Below, piece by piece: positions 59,209 to 64,000 of a DNA stretch of 64,000 nucleotides; position 1 is the stretch's first letter; every line of letters begins with the position of its first letter. The translations under genes were made by a program, and so were the position numbers. The notes beneath the pieces are model-generated. The model did not search any database and was not told where the DNA came from. It saw only the letters and a list, made by a program, of their open reading frames with translations. Origin of the DNA: Pseudomonadota bacterium (GTDB lineage Bacteria > Pseudomonadota > Alphaproteobacteria > Reyranellales > Reyranellaceae); NCBI GenBank assembly GCA_018242505.1, contig JAFEBU010000073.1, positions 1 through 64,000 of the forward strand, read 5' to 3'.

Positions 59209-59757
59209 CTATCGTTTGGCCTTCGCCGTCAGGCCTTGAACGACAGCCAGCGTGTTCTCGACATGCTTGTCGGGGCTGCGATCGGCATAGGTATAGGCGA
59301 TCTTGCCGCCAGGCGTGATGACGTAAGAAATGCGATCGGCAATATCGGTGGATCCGACACGGACCAGGGCCGAGTCGTAGGCGCGGATCACCTTGAGATC
59401 AGGGTCCGCGGCGACAGGAAACTTGGCCGAGCATTCCTGGATGGAAAACTTGTGCAGCGTGTCGATGTCATCGGCCGACATGCCGATCAATGTCGCCCCC
59501 GCCGCGGCGAATCGATCGGCTGCATCGGCAAATTCATGCGCCTCCGCCGTGCAACCTTTCGTGAAGGCCTTGGGGAAGAAATAGAGCACGACCGGACCCT
59601 TCTTCAGGGCTGCCGCCAACGAAAAGGTGAACTCGTGGCCGCCGACGGCTGCTTGCGCCGTGAAATCGGGGGCAACGACGCCCGGTTTCAGAGCCGCGAA
59701 AGCAGGAACAGAGAGAACACATCCAAGGACCAAAGCTACGGACGCAACTCTTTTCAC
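59209..59757 (-). CDS. Exported peroxiredoxin (BCP/PrxQ-like)
   Basis: A protein of about 182 residues. The signal peptide KRVASVALVLGCVLSVPAFA indicates periplasmic location. The thioredoxin fold carries VVLYFFPKAFTKGCTAEAHE with the peroxidatic Cys. A second Cys in IQECSAKFPVAADPDLKV may resolve it, although its spacing differs from the classical PrxQ position. It reduces peroxides with thiols. The GTG start at 59757 follows GGAGGG; an ATG at 59769 would add four residues before the signal. It is a monocistronic gene. Confidence 0.87.
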   Translation of the reverse strand: MKRVASVALVLGCVLSVPAFAALKPGVVAPDFTAQAAVGGHEFTFSLAAALKKGPVVLYFFPKAFTKGCTAEAHEFADAADRFAAAGATLIGMSADDIDTLHKFSIQECSAKFPVAADPDLKVIRAYDSALVRVGSTDIADRISYVITPGGKIAYTYADRSPDKHVENTLAVVQGLTAKAKR

Positions 59758-59837
59758 GATGCCCTCCATGAAATGGGCAGGACGCAATCATAGGCCGCAA
59801 CGGCCGGCACCCACGTCACGTCCTGGTGAGCCGCTCG

Positions 59838-60998
59838 TCAGCCCGCGTTCATGCCCTTCATGTAGGTGGACGGCACCACGGCTTTCACCGCCTGGGCTCG
59901 CTTGGCGAGCCAATAGGCCTGTGGTGGCGGCACCGATGCGAAGTTCTTGTCGGCACCCAGCTTCTGCGCGGCATCCATCGGCCAGTTGGGATTGTAGAGG
60001 AGCTCGCGCGCCAGAGCGATCAGATCGGCCCGGTCCTGCTGCAGGATTTGCTCTGCCTGGTCGGCATGCACGATCAGCCCGACCGCCATGCTCATGATGT
60101 CCGCATCCTTCCGGAGCCGTTCGGCATAGGGAACCTGATAGCCGTAGGTCACCGGTCCAGCGCTCACGACAGGGGCGCCGCGCATGCCGCCGGAGCTGCA
60201 ATCGATCACGTCGACGCCTTTGGGTTTCACGAGCTTCGCCAGCGCCACGCTCTGGTCCGGCCCCCAGCCGGCATCGTCTTCCACCGAAAGGCGCAGGAAC
60301 AGCGGCTTCGAGGCGGGCCAATGGGCCCGGACGCTCTCCACGACCTCGATGCAGAAGCGCATGCGGTTCAATTCGCTGCCGCCATAGTCGTCATTGCGCA
60401 GGTTCGAGAAGGGCGAGAGGAACTGATGGATCAAATAGCCGTGCGCGCCATGGATATCGAGCACCTCGAAGCCGGCTTCATTGGCCCGCCGCGCCGCCTG
60501 CCCCCAGCGTTCGATCACCTGGGGGATCTCCGCCCGCGTGAGCGCCCGTGGCGTCGGATCGCTCGCAGGCGCATTGACGGCGCTCGAGGAAACCAGCTCC
60601 CAGGCCTCCCAGTCGTCGATCTCGGGCGAAGGCTCGAGCGGCGCGCCACCCTCCCACGGCCGAAAGCGTCGTGCCTTGCGGCCGGAGTGACCGAGCTGAA
60701 TGCCCGGCACGGCATTATGCAGCTTGATGAAGTCGACACAGCGCTTGAGGCCGGGCACGAAGGCATCGTCCCACAGGCCGAGATCGCCTACCGTGCCGCA
60801 GCCGCGCCGTTCAACCTTGGTCGATTCCATGATTACGAGACCTGCGCCGCCTGCGGCATAGCGGCCGGCATTCATCAGATGCCAGTCGGTCGCGAAGCCC
60901 TTGACCGCCGAATACTGGTGCATGGGGGCCACGACGACCCTGTTCTTCAGCGTCACCCCGCGAATCGAAATCGGCTCGAACAGCTTCGGCTGCACCAT
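59838..60998 (-). CDS. Old yellow enzyme (NADH:flavin oxidoreductase, YqjM-like)
   Basis: A 386-residue FMN-dependent TIM-barrel enzyme. LFEPISIRGVTLKNRVVVAP and MHQYSAVKGFATDWHLMNAG hold the FMN. Catalytic HG pair is in LDIHGAHGYLIHQFLSPFSN with YGGS..NRMRF following, and LRLSVEDDAGWG. The C-terminal ALARELLYNPNWPM is the phosphate-site end. It reduces activated alkenes or xenobiotics. GGAGGAG precedes the ATG at 60998. Its start lies only 13 bp from the divergent CoA-binding-protein start. Confidence 0.93.
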   Translation of the reverse strand: MVQPKLFEPISIRGVTLKNRVVVAPMHQYSAVKGFATDWHLMNAGRYAAGGAGLVIMESTKVERRGCGTVGDLGLWDDAFVPGLKRCVDFIKLHNAVPGIQLGHSGRKARRFRPWEGGAPLEPSPEIDDWEAWELVSSSAVNAPASDPTPRALTRAEIPQVIERWGQAARRANEAGFEVLDIHGAHGYLIHQFLSPFSNLRNDDYGGSELNRMRFCIEVVESVRAHWPASKPLFLRLSVEDDAGWGPDQSVALAKLVKPKGVDVIDCSSGGMRGAPVVSAGPVTYGYQVPYAERLRKDADIMSMAVGLIVHADQAEQILQQDRADLIALARELLYNPNWPMDAAQKLGADKNFASVPPPQAYWLAKRAQAVKAVVPSTYMKGMNAG

Positions 60999-61011
60999 GT
61001 ATACTCCTCCA

Positions 61012-61500
61012 ATGTCCGCGATCGTTCACGACCTTTATGACGACGCCTATCTGCGTCGCATCCTACGCGAGACCAAGACCATCGCCATGGTGGGCTCGTC
61101 GGCCAACTGGAATCGTCCCTCTTATTTCGCGATGAAATATCTCCTCGACCGGGGCTACAAGGTCATCCCCGTCAACCCGGTGGCGGTCGGGCAGGAAATC
61201 CTGGGTCAGAAGGTCTACGGCTCGCTCGACGAGCTGCCGGTCAAGGCCGACATGGTCGACATCTTCCGTAACTCCGAGGCGGCCGGCCCGATTACCGACG
61301 AAGCCATCAGGCATGGCGCGAAGGTGGTCTGGATGCAGCTTGGCGTCAGGAACGACGAGGCCGCCAAACGCGCCGAGGCGGCCGGCCTCAAGGTGGTCAT
61401 GAACCGTTGTCCCAAGATCGAGCATTCGCGCCTTTCCGGGACCATCGAATGGCACGGCATCGCAAGCGGCGTGATCAGCAGCAAGAAGCGCGCACTTTAG
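61012..61500 (+). CDS. CoA-binding-domain protein (YccU-like)
   Basis: A 162-residue Rossmann-fold CoA_binding protein. ETKTIAMVGSSANWNRPSYF begins the nucleotide fold; YKVIPVNPVAVGQEILGQKV and VYGSLDELPVKADMVDIFRN follow. VVWMQLGVRNDEAAKRAEAA and LKVVMNRCPKIEHSRL close it. It is a free-standing acyl-CoA-synthetase-like domain; a regulatory or ligand-sensing role is suspected in the family. It has no purine-rich ribosome-binding site in the 13-bp gap upstream, so it is probably translated from a leaderless or internal start. Confidence 0.9.
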   Translation: MSAIVHDLYDDAYLRRILRETKTIAMVGSSANWNRPSYFAMKYLLDRGYKVIPVNPVAVGQEILGQKVYGSLDELPVKADMVDIFRNSEAAGPITDEAIRHGAKVVWMQLGVRNDEAAKRAEAAGLKVVMNRCPKIEHSRLSGTIEWHGIASGVISSKKRAL

Positions 61501-61509
61501 CTTCGCCGC

Positions 61510-61629
61510 TCAAAGCTTCGTCCCGACCGGCAGCATATCCGTATTCGGCACTCCTGCCGCGATTCTGATCTCCCATTCTCTCTCCAGAGCGATGCCGTCG
61601 CGGTGCGCAAGACACCACCCGGCCACCAT
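61510..61629 (-). CDS. Possible 39-residue small protein
   Basis: ATG at 61629, preceded by AAAGGT, opens a frame reading MVAGWCLAHRDGIALERE, then WEIRIAAGVPNTDMLPVG before TKL-stop. The composition and codon use resemble real coding sequence. It lies in the 196-bp gap between two plus-strand genes, on the opposite strand, convergent with the CoA-binding gene (10 bp between stops). No family was recognised. Confidence 0.35.
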   Translation of the reverse strand: MVAGWCLAHRDGIALEREWEIRIAAGVPNTDMLPVGTKL

Positions 61630-61696
61630 CCGTACCTTTGCACGGGACAGCCGGCCCCTGCGACCATAGCATCACCGACAAGAGGAGGAAGCGCCC

Positions 61697-62701
61697 ATGA
61701 AGTTCGGCGTGTTCGACCACATGGACCGAGCCGGCGAGGACCTCGGCCGGCAGTTCGAGGAGCGGCTGACGCTGATCGAGCTTTATGAGCGGAATGGATT
61801 CCATGCCTATCACATCGCCGAACATCACGCGACGCCGCTCGGCATGGCGCCCTCGCCCAGCGTGTTCCTGGCAGCCGTCGCGCAACGGACCAGGACCCTG
61901 CGCTTCGGGCCGCTGGTCTACACCGTGAACCTCTACCAACCGTTAAGGCTGATCGACGAAATCTGCATGCTCGATCAGATGAGCGGCGGGCGGCTTGAGC
62001 TCGGCGTCGGCCGCGGGATCTCGCCTTACGAAGTCGGCTACTACGGCATCGACCCGGCGACTGGACCGGAGCGCTTCGCCGAAGCGCTCGAAGTCATCCT
62101 GAAGGGTCTTGCCGCCCCCCGGCTCAGCTACAAAGGAAAATACTTTGCCTTCGAGGACGTGCCGATGGAGATGCGTCCCGTACAGCGCCCGCATCCGCCG
62201 CTCTGGTACGGCGCCAATTCCCTGGAAAGCGCCGATCGCCTCGCCCGGCAGGGCTGCAATACGGTGGTCGGCATGAGGCCCGATGGCGTCGGGCAGTTCG
62301 CCGCGCGCTTTCGTGCCGCCTGGAAAGCGCTCGGCCGCAACGACACCGACCTGCCCTTGATCGGCCTCAGCCGCCACGTTGTGGTCGGTGACACCGATCG
62401 GGAAGCGATGAGCGCGGCCAAGCGCGCCTTCCTGCTCTGGTACGACGCCCTCATCCATCTCTGGCGTGCCCACGGCGTCGGCTTGCCGCGCCAGTTGATC
62501 CCGGCCGAATTCGAGGAAGCAGTGGCGGGCGGCTACATCATCGCCGGTTCGCCCTCGTCGGTGCGCGATCGGATGAAACGCGACAACGACATCGCCGGTA
62601 TCAACTACTGCCTTTGCCGCCTCGCCTTCGGCGATCTTTCCCTGGAGGAATCGGCGCGATCCACCCAGCTCTTCGCACGCGAGGTCATGCCGGCTCTTTA
62701 G
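61697..62701 (+). CDS. LLM-class flavin-dependent oxidoreductase
   Basis: A 334-residue luciferase-like monooxygenase. MKFGVFDHMDRAGEDLGRQF leads in; YHIAEHHATPLGMAPSPSVF is the active-site loop. RLELGVGRGISPYEVGYYGI binds the flavin phosphate and AFEDVPMEMRPVQRPHPPLW ends the core. It uses reduced FMN or F420-like flavin to oxidise an unknown substrate. AGAGGAGG precedes the ATG. It is monocistronic, bounded downstream by a strong hairpin shared with the Deg protease gene. Confidence 0.9.
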   Translation: MKFGVFDHMDRAGEDLGRQFEERLTLIELYERNGFHAYHIAEHHATPLGMAPSPSVFLAAVAQRTRTLRFGPLVYTVNLYQPLRLIDEICMLDQMSGGRLELGVGRGISPYEVGYYGIDPATGPERFAEALEVILKGLAAPRLSYKGKYFAFEDVPMEMRPVQRPHPPLWYGANSLESADRLARQGCNTVVGMRPDGVGQFAARFRAAWKALGRNDTDLPLIGLSRHVVVGDTDREAMSAAKRAFLLWYDALIHLWRAHGVGLPRQLIPAEFEEAVAGGYIIAGSPSSVRDRMKRDNDIAGINYCLCRLAFGDLSLEESARSTQLFAREVMPAL

Positions 62702-62712
62702 CAGACAAGGCA

Positions 62713-62741
62713 AAGCCGGCGGTGGAGACCACCGCCGGCTT
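62713..62741. terminator. Bidirectional terminator between LLM oxidoreductase and Deg protease
   Basis: AAGCCGGCGGTGG (62713-62725) pairs perfectly with CCACCGCCGGCTT (62729-62741), a 13-bp stem with a 3-nt loop, placed between two convergent genes. The A/T ends of the stem serve both directions. Confidence 0.85.
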
Positions 62742-62755
62742 CGTCGAGAGGCCCG

Positions 62756-64000
62756 TTACGCTGCCCGGGGAGAAACAGCGACGTACCGGGTTGTTCCCTC
62801 TCGATAGATCTTCAGCAGCACGGGCTTCTTGGACGTCTTCGCCTCCTTGAGCTTGCTGGCTGCCGCCTTCGGAGTCGTCACGGTGTCATGGCCCACCTGC
62901 TGAATGATGTCACCGGCCCGCAGCCCCTTGCTGTCGGCCGGGCTGCCAGGCTCGACGCCGGCGATCAGCGCGCCGTTGACCGAGTCCTTGAGACCGAGCT
63001 CCTGGCGGGTTTCCGGCGTGATCGGTGCCAGCGAGAAGCCGAACGATCCGTGCTCGGCCTTCTGTCCCTGGTGATCGCCCTCGTCGGCCTTCGCCTGCTG
63101 GGTCGACCTCGAGTCGCCAAGTTTGGCCTCGACCGTCATGTCCTTGCCGTCGCGCACCAGGCCGACCTTGACTGTCGAACCCGGCCGCGCCGCGGCGATC
63201 GTGCGGGTAAGGTCGCGAACGTTGCCGATCTCCTTGCCGTCGACGCTCTTGATCACGTCACCCGACTTGATGCCGGCTTCGCGCGCCGCGCTCTTGGGCT
63301 CAACCTGTGCGACCAGGGCTCCGTGAGTCGAGCCGAGCGACAGGCTGTCGGCAATTTCAGACGTTACCGGCTGAATTTCGACACCGAGCAGCCCGCGCTC
63401 GACCCGCCCGTGTTCACGAAGCTGCGCAACCACCGGCTGGGCAATGCTGGACGGAATGGCGAAGCCCAGGCCGACGCTGCCGCCCGACGGCGAGAAGATC
63501 GCCGTGTTGATGCCGATCACCTTGCCGTCCATGTTGAACAGCGGGCCACCGGAGTTGCCGCGGTTGATGGCGGCGTCGGTCTGGATGTAATCGTCGAACG
63601 GACCCGAATGGATGTCGCGGCCGCGCGCCGAGACGATGCCGGAGGTCACCGTGCCGCCGAGGCCGAACGGATTGCCGACCGCCATCACCGGCTGGCCGAC
63701 GCGCACCCGGTTGGCGTCGCCGAACTCGACATAGGGAAGCGGCTTGTCAGCCTTGATCTTCAGCACCGCGAGATCGGTCTTCTGATCGCCGCCGAGGAGC
63801 TTCGCGGGATACTTGGTCCCGTCCGCCATGGTCACGGTGATCGACTCGGCCTGGCCGGCGACGTGATAGTTCGTCACCACGATGCCCGACGGATCGATGA
63901 TGAAGCCGGTACCGAGCGCCTGTTCTTTCGGCATCGGGCGAGTCTTCATCTGGCCCTGCCCGAAGCGTTCGGCGAACTGGCGCATGAACTCTTCCATCTG
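62756..64000 (-). CDS. Deg/HtrA-family periplasmic serine endopeptidase, 5' end missing
   Basis: At least 413 residues are visible; the gene enters from the right edge, so the signal peptide is outside. The catalytic triad is His in GIVVTNYHVAGQ, Asp in GGDQKTDLAVLKI and Ser in AINRGNSGGPLFN. Two PDZ domains follow: SKAAREAGIKSGDVIKSVDG and SPADSKGLRAGDIIQQVGHD, each with the GDVI.S.dG-type loop. This is the Do/MucD-like quality-control protease of the periplasm, degrading misfolded proteins. It ends 15 bp after the strong terminator. Confidence 0.94.
   Translation of the reverse strand, partial: QMEEFMRQFAERFGQGQMKTRPMPKEQALGTGFIIDPSGIVVTNYHVAGQAESITVTMADGTKYPAKLLGGDQKTDLAVLKIKADKPLPYVEFGDANRVRVGQPVMAVGNPFGLGGTVTSGIVSARGRDIHSGPFDDYIQTDAAINRGNSGGPLFNMDGKVIGINTAIFSPSGGSVGLGFAIPSSIAQPVVAQLREHGRVERGLLGVEIQPVTSEIADSLSLGSTHGALVAQVEPKSAAREAGIKSGDVIKSVDGKEIGNVRDLTRTIAAARPGSTVKVGLVRDGKDMTVEAKLGDSRSTQQAKADEGDHQGQKAEHGSFGFSLAPITPETRQELGLKDSVNGALIAGVEPGSPADSKGLRAGDIIQQVGHDTVTTPKAAASKLKEAKTSKKPVLLKIYREGTTRYVAVSPRAA

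Overview
The window is GC-rich, densely packed chromosomal DNA whose gene content points to an alphaproteobacterium with a large, catabolically flexible genome (a Reyranella- or Bradyrhizobium-like soil or freshwater organism is my best guess; no rRNA is present to settle it). Supporting clues are an NDUFS4-type complex I accessory subunit, a double cold-shock-domain protein next to a DUF192 protein, a class I PHA synthase, many class III CoA-transferases and branched-chain-type substrate-binding proteins, and the housekeeping run aminotransferase-hom-glpX-recJ.

Layout. 1-5065: a siderophore-uptake operon on the minus strand (TonB-dependent receptor, PiuC-type dioxygenase, PepSY membrane protein, start of a TonB protein) behind a palindromic Fur-box-like element, then a DUF3592-type membrane protein. 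5096-10710: tRNA-Arg and tRNA-Pro flanking an NDUFS4-like gene, then DUF2237, formate-THF ligase, an O-methyltransferase, DUF192, a twin cold-shock protein and a dienoyl-CoA-reductase-like SDR. 10707-11801: a frameshifted Rieske oxygenase pseudogene. 13042-20537: a sugar-acid catabolic region (IlvD/Edd dehydratase, Rieske-AIF-like reductase, KDG kinase, KDPG aldolase, SDR, TAXI binding protein, sirtuin). 20600-23050: a decayed integrative element holding a tyrosine-recombinase remnant, a SnoaL pseudogene and small orphan ORFs. It is bracketed by a 32-bp imperfect direct repeat that is the 3' end of a DehI-like gene.

22992-35166: acyl-CoA metabolism. A minus-strand trio (class III CoA-transferase, enoyl-CoA-hydratase-fold protein, DehI-like) faces a long plus-strand operon: MmgE/PrpD, MaoC, acyl-CoA dehydrogenase, MaoC, class III CoA-transferase, CitE/Mcl-type lyase, MFS transporter, a broken GST and a VOC protein. 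This gene set closely resembles the itaconate degradation operon of Pseudomonas aeruginosa and suggests activation, hydration and retro-Claisen cleavage of a C5 dicarboxylate. 35249-40107: tandem duplicated ABC substrate-binding proteins, an Asp-box propeller protein and a third, unrelated binding protein, all without permeases.

40328-53244: a housekeeping block (lipoprotein, tRNA-Glu, recJ, exported protein, glpX, hom, aminotransferase, lipoprotein, phaC, SGNH membrane protein, queD, queE, gamma-carbonic anhydrase, rpsI, rplM). 53359-62701: mixed accessory metabolism: thioesterases, an ECHDC3-like protein, a MarR regulator with a candidate operator and its Bcr/CflA exporter, a hydroxyacid dehydrogenase, a class II aldolase, an exported peroxiredoxin, an old yellow enzyme, a CoA-binding protein and a luciferase-like oxidoreductase. 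62756-64000: a Deg-family periplasmic protease, cut by the window edge behind a 13-bp-stem terminator.

The window holds several genes in decay (Rieske oxygenase, integrase, SnoaL, GST), all found by reading frameshifted fragments on both strands. All functional names rest on recognised motifs and family knowledge; no database search was run.
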